This document shows, piece by piece, positions 1-7,606 of a DNA stretch of 64,000 nucleotides (position 1 is the first letter of the stretch; each line of letters opens with the position of its first letter). Under the pieces are notes generated by a model. That model did not search any database, had not been told where the DNA came from, and worked only from the letters and a program-made list of their open reading frames with translations. The DNA lies in assembly GCF_000741715.1 (NCBI RefSeq), contig NZ_JGZN01000006.1, positions 221,653 through 285,652 of the forward strand. The letters are read 5' to 3'. Origin of the DNA: Bifidobacterium saguini DSM 23967 (lineage in GTDB: Bacteria; Actinomycetota; Actinomycetes; Actinomycetales; Bifidobacteriaceae). Made by a program: the position numbers and the translations under genes.

Positions 1-406
1 GGCTGACCATGTTTTCGGCGCTCACGCCAAGCCAGACGCACGGGAACGGTTGGATGCCATCGAGCATCCGCTGATTTATCAGCTTGCTGCCCAGCAAGAG
101 CAGACCTGTACCTCTTCAGACATCATCATTCATGATGTACCGCTGCTTGCTGAAGTCATCAACAGCATTCCCTTCAGCTTCGACCATATTATTACCGTGG
201 AAGCGCCGGTGTGTGTGCGACTTGACCGCATGATTGAGGAGCGTGGCATGAGCTTGGAACAGGCGGAGGGGCGTATCCGTCATCAGTCCAGTGAAGCTGA
301 ACGTCGGGCAATTGCGGATATAATCATCGACTCGGCTCAGCCGATGAGCCGAATGATGGATCAGGTGGACGGAATATACCGGCGCCTGCTAGAGCAAATC
401 CAATAA
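1..406 (+). CDS. coaE: Dephospho-CoA kinase, C-terminal part (5' end outside window)
   Basis: The reading frame is open from base 2 to the stop, so the N-terminus, with the ATP-binding P-loop, lies left of the window. The visible part shows the usual CoaE pattern: a RLDAIEHPLI-type helix, HDVPLLAEV, a FDHIITVEAP strand, RMIEERGMSLEQAEGRI (lid region) and an AIADIIID segment near the end. The enzyme phosphorylates the 3'-hydroxyl of dephospho-CoA, the last step of coenzyme A synthesis in the cytosol. coaE next to uvrB is a common actinobacterial gene order. The call rests on these motifs. Confidence 0.88.
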   Translation, partial: ADHVFGAHAKPDARERLDAIEHPLIYQLAAQQEQTCTSSDIIIHDVPLLAEVINSIPFSFDHIITVEAPVCVRLDRMIEERGMSLEQAEGRIRHQSSEAERRAIADIIIDSAQPMSRMMDQVDGIYRRLLEQIQ

Positions 407-519
407 TTCATAAGACAAACTTGATAAAGGAGAGGTGTTCCTCAATAAGGAGATGAACCTCCGATAAGGGGACCTCTGGAACCTCTATAAGATGGTTTTC
501 CTACCTATGACTGTTATGA

Positions 520-705
520 CTGTAGGTTTTTCAACACTGACTGTAGGAGACTTAACGCTGGCTGTAGGTTTTTGGACGTTAACTGTAGGTTTTTGAACAG
601 AATCCGTTCAGAAACCTACAGTCGTTGTTGAAAATCCTACAGTCAGTGTTCAAAAACCTACAGTCAACGTTGGATTCCCTACATTTTGTGTTGGAAAACC
701 TACAG
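520..705. repeat. Array of nine 21-bp repeats in two opposed arms
   Basis: The core CTGTAGG occurs at 520, 541, 562 and 583, exactly 21 bp apart. The inverse core CCTACAG (CCTACAT in one copy) occurs at 615, 636, 657, 678 and 699, again exactly 21 bp apart. The two arms point away from a centre near 602 and are largely complementary, so the RNA could fold into a hairpin of about 90 bp. Typical unit: AAAACCTACAGTCAGTGTT. The array fills most of the 315-bp coaE-uvrB gap and ends 17 bp before the uvrB start. There are no unique spacers, so this is not a CRISPR array. Confidence 0.9.
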
Positions 706-721
706 TGCTTATGATGGCCGC

Positions 722-2833
722 ATGGGATTCAATATCGAGCGCGCCAATAAGCCTTTCGTCGTCAAATCACCGTACAAGCCAGCCGGTGATCAGCCTCAGG
801 CCATCGAAGAACTGGCCGAACGCATCGAAAACGGTGAGAACGATGTAGTGCTGATGGGTGCCACCGGTACCGGCAAAACCGCCACGACCGCATGGCTGAT
901 CGAGCGGCTGCAACGCCCGACGCTGATTATTGAACCCAATAAGACGCTCGCCGCGCAATTGTGCGCGGAGTTCCGTGAGCTGATGCCGGATAACGCCGTC
1001 AGCTACTTCGTTTCCTATTACGACTACTATCAGCCGGAAGCTTACATTCCGCAAACCGACACCTATATCGAAAAAGACTCCAACATCAACGATGACGTGG
1101 AGCGCCTGCGCCATCAGGCAACCGCAAACCTGCTGACCCGCCGAGACTGCGTGGTGGTGGCCACGGTCTCCTGCATCTACGGTTTGGGTACTCCGGAAGA
1201 ATACGCCGGCCGCATGTTGCTGCTTAAAGTGGGGCAGGAGATCAATCGTGATGATCTGCTGCGCCAATTCGTGGCCATGCAGTATAAGCGCAATGATATC
1301 GCCTTCACCCGTGGTACGTTCCGCGTGCGAGGCGATACGGTGGAAATCATTCCTGTCTATGAGGAGCTTGCGGTTCGCATCGAATTCTTCGGTGATGAGA
1401 TCGATCGCATTTCCACCCTGCATCCGCTGACCGGCGACGAGATAGCTGAAGAAAACGAAGTGCATATTTTCCCGGCCTCGCATTACGTGGCAGGCCCGGC
1501 CCGCATGGAGCGCGCGCTCAAAACCATTCGCGAAGAATTGGATGAGCGTCTTGCCGAACTGCACAAGCAAGGCAAGGAGCTGGAGACGCAGCGCCTTAAC
1601 ATGCGCACCACCTATGATTTGGAGATGCTCACTCAGGTGGGTGTGTGCTCTGGAGTCGAGAATTATTCAAGGCATTTCGACGGTCGTGCGCCTGGCACTC
1701 CTCCGCATACGCTACTGGATTTCTTCCCTGATGACTTCCTGCTGGTTATTGATGAGTCTCATGTGACCGTTCCGCAGATTGGTGCGATGTATGAGGGTGA
1801 CGCGTCGCGTAAGCGCACGCTGGTGGAACATGGATTCCGTTTGCCATCCGCTATGGATAACCGTCCGCTTAAATGGCCGGAATTCTTGCAACGAGTCGGC
1901 CAAACCGTGTACCTCTCCGCAACTCCTGGTGACTATGAACTGGGGCTTTCCGATGGGGTAGTGGAGCAGATTATACGCCCTACCGGTCTGCTTGATCCGC
2001 AGATTGATGTGCGACCGGTGGAAGGGCAGATTGATGACCTGCTCGGTGAGATCAAGGCTCGCGTAGCCAAGAATGAGCGTGCGCTGGTCACCACGCTCAC
2101 CAAGAAAATGGCAGAGGACCTCACCGATTATCTGCTGGAACGCGGCATTAAGGTCGAGTATCTGCACTCCGATGTGGATACGCTGCGTCGAGTGGAGCTA
2201 TTGCGTATGCTGCGCGAAGGCAAGATCGATGTGATTGTTGGCATCAACCTGCTGCGAGAAGGCCTTGATTTGCCGGAAGTCTCGTTAGTCGCCATTCTGG
2301 ATGCTGATAAAGAAGGTTTCCTGCGCTCGTATCGTTCACTGATTCAGACCATCGGACGTGCCGCACGAAATGTGTCCGGCACGGTGATCATGTACGCCGA
2401 CGAAACCACTGAGGCCATGCGCAAGGCCATTGATGAGACCGATCGACGCCGGGCCAAGCAGATTGCCTACAACAAGGAGCATGGCATCGACCCGAAACCA
2501 CTGATTAAAAAAATCAGCGACGTCAACGATATGCTCGCCAAGGAGGATGTGGACACGCAGACCCTGCTTGAAGGCGGCTATCGAAACGCCGGCAAGGCCG
2601 GCAACACCCATCTTGGCGTGCCGACTATGAACCCTGAGGAAGCCGACAAGCGCCATGAGGAGATTCTCAAGGCTGGATTGCCGGCCCAGGATCTCGCGGA
2701 TCTCATCCGCCAACTTTCCGAACAGATGCATACCGCCGCCGAACAACTTCAATTCGAGCTCGCCGCCCGCCTACGCGACGAAATTCGCGACCTCAAAAAA
2801 GAACTCCGTCAAATGACGGAAGCGAATAAGTGA
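722..2833 (+). CDS. uvrB: Excinuclease ABC subunit B
   Basis: UvrB is the damage-verifying helicase of nucleotide excision repair; it loads with UvrA and then recruits UvrC. At 703 aa it has the usual length. The start at [12 protein letters not shown] matches the conserved N-terminus; an upstream TTG at 686 lies inside the repeat array and is less likely. Visible motifs are Walker A GATGTGKT, the beta-hairpin region [20 protein letters not shown], the DESH Walker B-like box, helicase motif VI (QTIGRAARN) and the C-terminal UVR motif ([16 protein letters not shown]) that binds UvrC. No good Shine-Dalgarno site precedes the start. Confidence 0.97.
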   Translation: MGFNIERANKPFVVKSPYKPAGDQPQAIEELAERIENGENDVVLMGATGTGKTATTAWLIERLQRPTLIIEPNKTLAAQLCAEFRELMPDNAVSYFVSYYDYYQPEAYIPQTDTYIEKDSNINDDVERLRHQATANLLTRRDCVVVATVSCIYGLGTPEEYAGRMLLLKVGQEINRDDLLRQFVAMQYKRNDIAFTRGTFRVRGDTVEIIPVYEELAVRIEFFGDEIDRISTLHPLTGDEIAEENEVHIFPASHYVAGPARMERALKTIREELDERLAELHKQGKELETQRLNMRTTYDLEMLTQVGVCSGVENYSRHFDGRAPGTPPHTLLDFFPDDFLLVIDESHVTVPQIGAMYEGDASRKRTLVEHGFRLPSAMDNRPLKWPEFLQRVGQTVYLSATPGDYELGLSDGVVEQIIRPTGLLDPQIDVRPVEGQIDDLLGEIKARVAKNERALVTTLTKKMAEDLTDYLLERGIKVEYLHSDVDTLRRVELLRMLREGKIDVIVGINLLREGLDLPEVSLVAILDADKEGFLRSYRSLIQTIGRAARNVSGTVIMYADETTEAMRKAIDETDRRRAKQIAYNKEHGIDPKPLIKKISDVNDMLAKEDVDTQTLLEGGYRNAGKAGNTHLGVPTMNPEEADKRHEEILKAGLPAQDLADLIRQLSEQMHTAAEQLQFELAARLRDEIRDLKKELRQMTEANK

Positions 2834-3046
2834 GCTTCCGTAGCAGCGAGCAGCGGCAGCGTCGCGAGCGTCGCACAAGACGCGGAAGCGAATAAGTGAT
2901 TGTGTTTTCGATATGCGTAGACGGCTGGCAGGGATGTGTGTATCTCGACCGTAAGCAGCGCAGGCGTGTGCTAAGCTTTGCGAGCACACGTCGAAACGAG
3001 GCCGAACGGCCTTGAGTGTGTCGAGATACGCACATCCCTGCCAGCC
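2817..3046. repeat. 17-bp direct repeat and long inverted repeat after uvrB
   Basis: A 17-bp direct repeat covers the uvrB stop codon (2817-2833) and recurs at 2883-2899. Beyond it lies an inverted repeat with 26-bp arms (2923-2948 and 3021-3046, one mismatch) around a loop of about 72 nt. That loop holds an inner 8-bp inverted repeat (2965-2972 / 2983-2990). The whole could form a cruciform or a branched RNA and may act as the uvrB terminator, but it has no T-run. No coding potential is visible in this 256-bp gap. Confidence 0.75.
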
Positions 3047-3089
3047 GGCGGTTAATGGCCGTCAACTACATAAGTTAGGGTAGGGAATC

Positions 3090-4076
3090 ATGGCAGAAAC
3101 CCCTCTTGCATTTGAAATCGCCACGTTTGTGGTGCTCGCGCTGTTCTTCATCGTCGACCTGTTCATCATCGGTCGACGACCGCATGTGCCGTCCACCAAG
3201 GAATGCGTGCAGCATATCGCGTTCTTTGTGGTCATGGCGCTGATCTTCGGCGGCTGCATCTGGTATTTCGCCGGATCTAAGCCCGCCATCGAGTTCTATT
3301 CCGGATGGCTGACTGAATATTCACTGTCGATTGACAACCTGTTTGTGTTCGTCATCATCATGTCGAATTTTGCAGTGCCGAAGAAGATTCAGAAGTATGT
3401 GCTGTCGGTCGGCATTACTATCGCACTGATTTTCCGCGGCCTGTTTATTCTGATTGGCGCCGCCTTGATTTCCCGCTTTACGTGGGTGTTCTTTATCTTC
3501 GGAGCATTCCTGATTTACACCGCCATCAAACTGGTCGTCGGCGGTGATGAAGACGAGGAATACCATGAGAATGGTTTGATTCGTACGTTGCGCAAGGTCA
3601 TCAAGATCACTGATGAATACGATGGTGAGAAATTGCGCACCACGCGTAACGGCGTACGCTACTGGACCCCGATGCTCATTGTGTTCCTGACCATCGGCAC
3701 CACTGATGTGATGTTCGCATTCGATTCCATTCCGGCCATCTTCGGTTTGACCAAGGATCCGTTCCTGGTTTTCACCTCTAATGTGTTCGCTCTGCTCGGT
3801 TTGCAGCAGCTGTACTTCCTGTTGGGTGCCTTGCTGGACAAGCTTGTGTACCTGCCGGCTGGTCTTTCCATTGTCTTGGGCTTCATCGGCATCAAGCTTG
3901 TGATGGAAGCTCTGCACGGCAATACGCTGCCGTTCATTAACGGTGGCGAAGGCGTGCACTGGGTTCCGGAAATTCCGACATGGCTGTCTTTGGCTGTGAT
4001 TGTGGTGGCAATTGGTGGTGCAGCCATTGCCTCCATTATCAAGATGAAGAGTATGGAAAAGGTCGAAAAGGCCTGA
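3090..4076 (+). CDS. TerC-family integral membrane protein
   Basis: A 328-aa polytopic membrane protein of the TerC family (tellurium resistance/Alx-like transporters). Predicted hydrophobic segments are spread over the whole length. The family signature is clear in SIDNLFVFVIIMSNF (about residues 78-92) and GTTDVMFAFDSIPAIFGLT (about 205-223), where acidic residues sit in membrane helices. A charged cytoplasmic loop (DEDEEYHENG) lies between helices. Family members are linked to metal-ion export, to tellurite resistance and to metallation of exported proteins; which applies here cannot be told. It stands alone between uvrB and pyk. Confidence 0.9.
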   Translation: MAETPLAFEIATFVVLALFFIVDLFIIGRRPHVPSTKECVQHIAFFVVMALIFGGCIWYFAGSKPAIEFYSGWLTEYSLSIDNLFVFVIIMSNFAVPKKIQKYVLSVGITIALIFRGLFILIGAALISRFTWVFFIFGAFLIYTAIKLVVGGDEDEEYHENGLIRTLRKVIKITDEYDGEKLRTTRNGVRYWTPMLIVFLTIGTTDVMFAFDSIPAIFGLTKDPFLVFTSNVFALLGLQQLYFLLGALLDKLVYLPAGLSIVLGFIGIKLVMEALHGNTLPFINGGEGVHWVPEIPTWLSLAVIVVAIGGAAIASIIKMKSMEKVEKA

Positions 4077-4120
4077 TTTCACGAGGAATTTATCTCCTCG
4101 AAACCCAATGGGCAGAACAA

Positions 4121-4182
4121 TGTGAGCGCTCACAACACACCGAGTAAAAAACTTGTCATGCGTCGGTGAGCGCTAGTAGACT
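4121..4182 (+). promoter_or_regulatory. pyk promoter with two LacI-family operators
   Basis: TGTGAGCGCTCACA at 4121-4134 is a perfect 14-bp palindrome, the ideal LacI/CcpA-type operator. A degenerate second copy, GGTGAGCGCTAGTA, lies at 4165-4178. A likely promoter is TTGTCA (4153-4158) and TAGACT (4177-4182), so the second operator covers the spacer and could block or modulate RNA polymerase. Known context: LacI-family regulators (AraQ, MalR) control central carbon genes in bifidobacteria. Assigning this site to one of them is inference. Confidence 0.7.
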
Positions 4183-4242
4183 ATTGCACGGCAAGTGAGG
4201 CTTCAAGCCTCGAACCAACAAAGAAAAGATAGGCAGGCATTC

Positions 4243-5685
4243 ATGCGTAAAGCCAAGATCGTAGACACCATCGGTCCCGCTACCGAGGATTACGACAACC
4301 TCCTCAAGCTCGTTGAAGCTGGTATGGACGTTGCTCGTCTGAACCGCTCCCACGGCACTCCTGAGGATCACCTCCGCGTCTACAACAACGTCCGCAAGGC
4401 CAGCAAGGAAACCGGTCGCAACGTCGCCGCTCTCGTTGATCTGCAGGGCCCGAAGATTCGCTGCGGTTGGTTCAAGAAGAACGCTGAGGGCGAGGACAAG
4501 GTTCAGCTCCAGCTCGGCCAGGAATTCATCATCACCACCGATGACATCGAGGGCGACGAGCACATCACCTCCACCACCTTCAAGGGCCTGCCGGGCGATT
4601 GCCACCCGGGCGATCCGATCCTGATCGATGACGGCAAGGTCCGTCTCGAGGTCACCAAGGTCGAGGGCAACAACGTGCACACCAAGGTTGTTGTGGCTGG
4701 CCCCGTGTCCTCCCACAAGGGCATCAACCTGCCGGGCGTTGCCGTCTCCCTGCCGGCTCTGACCGAGAAGGATGAGGCCGACCTGCGTTGGGCCATCCGC
4801 ACCGGTGCCGACATCATCGCTATGTCCTTCGTGCGCTTCGCCACCGATATCGACCGCGCTCACGAGATCATGGACGAGGAAGGCCGCCGCATCCCGATTG
4901 TTGCCAAGATCGAGAAGCCGCAGGCTCTGGAGAACCTCGAAGACATCGTCAAGACCTTCGATGGCGTGATGGCTGCTCGTGGCGATATGGCCGTTGAGTG
5001 CCCGCTGGAAGAGGTCCCGCTGGCCACCAAGCGCATCATCGAGCTGGCTCGCCAGTACGCCAAGCCGGTCATCGTGGCTACCGAGGTTCTCGGCTCTATG
5101 GTGAACAACCCGGTCCCGACCCGTGCAGAGGCTTCCGACTGCGCCAACGCTGTCCTCGACGGCGCCGACGCCACCATGACCTCCAACGAGACCGCTGTTG
5201 GTAAGTACCCGGCCGTCACCGTGGACACCATGTCCCGTATCTCCGGCTACGCCACCGATCACGGCTTCGACCGTATCCCGGAGCTCAAGAATCTGGATAT
5301 GTCCTCCACCGGCGCTGTTTCCTCCGCTGCCGTTGACCTGGCCGACAAGCTCAACGCCAAGGCCATCGTCGCCTACACCCAGACCGGTTCCACCGTGCAC
5401 CGCGTTTCCCGCGAGCGTCCGGCCGCCCCGATCTACGGCATCACCAACAACGAGCACACCTACCACTGGCTGGCTCTGTCCTGGGGCACCGAAGCCTTCC
5501 TGACCGAGGAAGACTACCACGACAAGTCCCGCAAGGACCTCATGATCTTCACCGACAAGGTCCTCAAGGATGCCGGCAAGGTTGTTGACGGCGACAAGAT
5601 TGTCATCCTGAGCTCCGCTCAGGGCGATCACCAGCCGGGCCGCACCGACTCCATCTACGTCCACACCGTTGGCGCTTGCGACTGA
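4243..5685 (+). CDS. pyk: Pyruvate kinase
   Basis: Converts phosphoenolpyruvate and ADP to pyruvate and ATP, the last ATP-forming step feeding the lower part of the bifid shunt. The 480-aa protein begins at MRKAKIVDTIGPAT, the conserved first strand; an in-frame ATG at 4195 would add 16 unconserved residues. Visible are RLNRSHG, the LVDLQGPKIR strand, the active-site lysine region IVAKIEKPQALENL, the ARGDMAVE loop and ATEVLGSMVNNPVPTRAEASDCANAVLDGADA, where the usual Q-M-L of ATQMLxSM is EVL. Codon use is strongly biased, as expected for a highly expressed gene. Regulation by the LacI-type sites just upstream is likely. Confidence 0.97.
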   Translation: MRKAKIVDTIGPATEDYDNLLKLVEAGMDVARLNRSHGTPEDHLRVYNNVRKASKETGRNVAALVDLQGPKIRCGWFKKNAEGEDKVQLQLGQEFIITTDDIEGDEHITSTTFKGLPGDCHPGDPILIDDGKVRLEVTKVEGNNVHTKVVVAGPVSSHKGINLPGVAVSLPALTEKDEADLRWAIRTGADIIAMSFVRFATDIDRAHEIMDEEGRRIPIVAKIEKPQALENLEDIVKTFDGVMAARGDMAVECPLEEVPLATKRIIELARQYAKPVIVATEVLGSMVNNPVPTRAEASDCANAVLDGADATMTSNETAVGKYPAVTVDTMSRISGYATDHGFDRIPELKNLDMSSTGAVSSAAVDLADKLNAKAIVAYTQTGSTVHRVSRERPAAPIYGITNNEHTYHWLALSWGTEAFLTEEDYHDKSRKDLMIFTDKVLKDAGKVVDGDKIVILSSAQGDHQPGRTDSIYVHTVGACD

Positions 5686-5725
5686 TTTCCGTCAGCCAAG
5701 CTACGCATAACGCGTTGTAGATAGC

Positions 5726-5755
5726 AGAAGCCCCATCCATATGGATGGGGCTTCT
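5726..5755. terminator. Bidirectional terminator between pyk and the NUDIX gene
   Basis: A perfect palindrome with 15-bp arms (AGAAGCCCCATCCAT and its complement) lies between two convergent genes and is followed by TCTGTA on the plus side. Position and stability fit a shared intrinsic terminator. Confidence 0.8.
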
Positions 5756-5822
5756 CTGTACTTCAAATATTTTGTAGTTAGTGTGATTAATCGCATTCCA
5801 TCGCGATCAATCACATGTCAAT

Positions 5823-6419
5823 TCAATCATTCAGATGATCAAAGTTGCCGCACTTCAGACGCAGCACAGCAATAATCGTCTTAGCGTCCACAATCGTTCC
5901 GTTGAGAATCATTTCATACGCTTCATCAACGGTCACCAGACGAACCTGCGAACGCGGCGTCTCAGGCCCGATCGACTGACGAGAAGCCGGCGAAAGACCA
6001 GTGGCAAAGAACAATGACGTGTGCTGGGTGGAATAGCTCGGCGTATTCAGGAATCGCGCGAATTGCGTGAATTTAGCCGCCTCATAGCCGCCTTCCTCGG
6101 CAAGCTTACGCTGAGCAGCCTCAAGCGGGCGCTCAGAATCAGCGGCATGACCGCCAGGAATCTCCAAAGTCCAACGGTGGTTGGCCACACGGTACTGTTC
6201 CACGAGCGGAATTTTGCCGTCATCGGTCAAGGCAAGTACGGCAACTGTATCTCCGCTGTTGTCTTGAATGCAGTAACGGTCGAACGTCTTACCATTGGCT
6301 GACTCATAAGACACATGATCGATATTGAAATAATGCGTCTCAACGATTTGCTGACGTCCCGTTTCCTTCACTGGAGCCGTGCGCCACGGGTCAAATTGAC
6401 GATATGTTTCGTTGCTCAT
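5823..6419 (-). CDS. NUDIX hydrolase, ADP-ribose pyrophosphatase-like
   Basis: A 198-aa protein with the layout of ADP-ribose pyrophosphatases: an N-terminal strand region, then VEQYRVANHRWTLEIPGG leading into the NUDIX box at about residues 84-107. The box reads GHAADSERPLEAAQRKLAEEGGY, so the pattern GX5EX7REUXEEXGU is met except that the first Glu of the REUXEE core is Lys. The last two Glu, which hold the catalytic metal, are present. Substrate is probably a nucleoside diphosphate linked to another moiety. It converges on pyk and is monocistronic. Confidence 0.82.
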   Translation of the reverse strand: MSNETYRQFDPWRTAPVKETGRQQIVETHYFNIDHVSYESANGKTFDRYCIQDNSGDTVAVLALTDDGKIPLVEQYRVANHRWTLEIPGGHAADSERPLEAAQRKLAEEGGYEAAKFTQFARFLNTPSYSTQHTSLFFATGLSPASRQSIGPETPRSQVRLVTVDEAYEMILNGTIVDAKTIIAVLRLKCGNFDHLND

Positions 6420-6670
6420 AACCCCTCCTCACCAAGGTAATACATCGAAACTACGCTTATTGTATGCCGAGAGATTTCAGATTGTTTGGGGCAACACACG
6501 CAAGCAATAACATGTCATGCAAAGTTTTTCCACCAGCCATCATGCCTGATTTTTCAAAGGTTTACCGGCTGTTGCCCAAGGTTGAAGGAAAGAAAATATC
6601 AAGAAATATGCGTGTCTTGGCCGCATAGGTCGAATTGATATGCTAATCTCTCGAAGAGTGCTTTGAGCAC

Positions 6671-6744
6671 GCCCTCGTATCCCAATTGGTAGAGGAAGCA
6701 GCCTCAAAATCTGCGCAGTGTGGGTTCGAGTCCCACCGAGGGCA
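6671..6744 (+). tRNA. tRNA with anticodon CAA (Leu by codon), short variable arm
   Basis: The 7-bp acceptor stem GCCCTCG/CGAGGGC is perfect, the T arm is GTGGG-TTCGAGT-CCCAC, and the anticodon loop is CTCAAAA, giving CAA (codon UUG). At 74 nt with a 5-nt variable region it has class I shape, whereas tRNA-Leu normally carries a long variable arm. Pairs 31-39 (C-T) and 13-22 (C-A) are mismatched. CC follows the discriminator A. It lies between the NUDIX gene and the response regulator. Confidence 0.85.
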
Positions 6745-6817
6745 CCCTTAATATGGTTATTACTGAGAAGTAATTCATATTTCCCTAGCAAGTAAATCTC
6801 ACAGAAAAGAGGTTGGC

Positions 6818-7606
6818 ATGGCTGCAAGGAAGAGGTCTGAAGAACCAAGCATCGATATGGATGAGGTGCTTACCGATGAGGAACTGAGGGCTGCAGCCGC
6901 TGGCGATGAAGCTCCTGCAGAACGTAAGGAAAAGCCTTCTGACGCTCCTCGTACTGTAGTCGTGGCTGAAGATGAAGCCGTGAACCGCATGGATTTGGTC
7001 GCCATGTTGGAAGATAACGGCTATGAAGTAGTGGGTCAGGCTGCAAATGGTGAGGAAGCTGTTGAGCTGACTCGTAAGTTCCGCCCAGATGTTGTGTGCA
7101 TGGACGTTAAGATGCCGCGCATGGATGGCATCGCCGCAGCCGGCATCATCTGCGATGAAAACATCGCTCCAGTGGTAATGCTTACTGCTTTCTCCCAGAC
7201 TGATCTGGTGAAGAAGGCAACCGGTGCCGGCGCTATGGCGTATGTCACCAAGCCGTACGAGGAATCCAAGCTTCTGCCGACGCTTGAAGTGGCTATGGGC
7301 CGTTTCGCTGAAATCAACGACCTGCTGGACAACGTAGAGCGTAGCGAGCAGAAGCTGCGTGAAACCACTGATCAGCTGAAGGAAACCGAAGAGAAGCTCA
7401 AGAAGGCCGAGGATACGCTGGAAGAGCGTAAGTTGGTCGATCGCGCCAAGGGCCTGCTGATGGACAAGGCGGACTTCTCCGAGCAGGGAGCCTTCCGCTG
7501 GATTCAGAAGACCTCTATGGATCAGCGCATTCCGAAGAAGCGTCTGGCCCTGGCTATCATCGCCAAGTACGGCGATCCGAAGCCTTCGAACGCTGATGAG
7601 CGCTGA
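6818..7606 (+). CDS. Response regulator with ANTAR RNA-binding domain
   Basis: A 262-aa protein with a disordered acidic N-terminus (1-44), a CheY-like receiver (about 45-160) and a C-terminal ANTAR domain (about 190-250) reached through a coiled coil. The receiver has the acidic pair in VVVAEDEA, phosphoacceptor Asp96 in VVCMDVKMPRMDG, Thr in VVMLTAFS and Lys in YVTKPYEES. ANTAR signatures are ERKLVDRAKGLLMDKADFSEQGAFRWIQKTSMDQR. The layout matches actinobacterial PdtaR, which acts as an antiterminator by binding paired RNA hairpins after phosphorylation. No partner kinase is adjacent. Its last 11 bases overlap polA. Confidence 0.92.
   Translation: MAARKRSEEPSIDMDEVLTDEELRAAAAGDEAPAERKEKPSDAPRTVVVAEDEAVNRMDLVAMLEDNGYEVVGQAANGEEAVELTRKFRPDVVCMDVKMPRMDGIAAAGIICDENIAPVVMLTAFSQTDLVKKATGAGAMAYVTKPYEESKLLPTLEVAMGRFAEINDLLDNVERSEQKLRETTDQLKETEEKLKKAEDTLEERKLVDRAKGLLMDKADFSEQGAFRWIQKTSMDQRIPKKRLALAIIAKYGDPKPSNADER

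Noticed and set aside
520..705. CRISPR array
   Set aside because: The repeats are contiguous at 21 bp with no unique spacers, and half are inverted.
4156..5664. Long minus-strand frame opposite pyk
   Set aside because: Val/Gly/Leu-rich shadow produced by the strong codon bias of pyk; no start signal or family.
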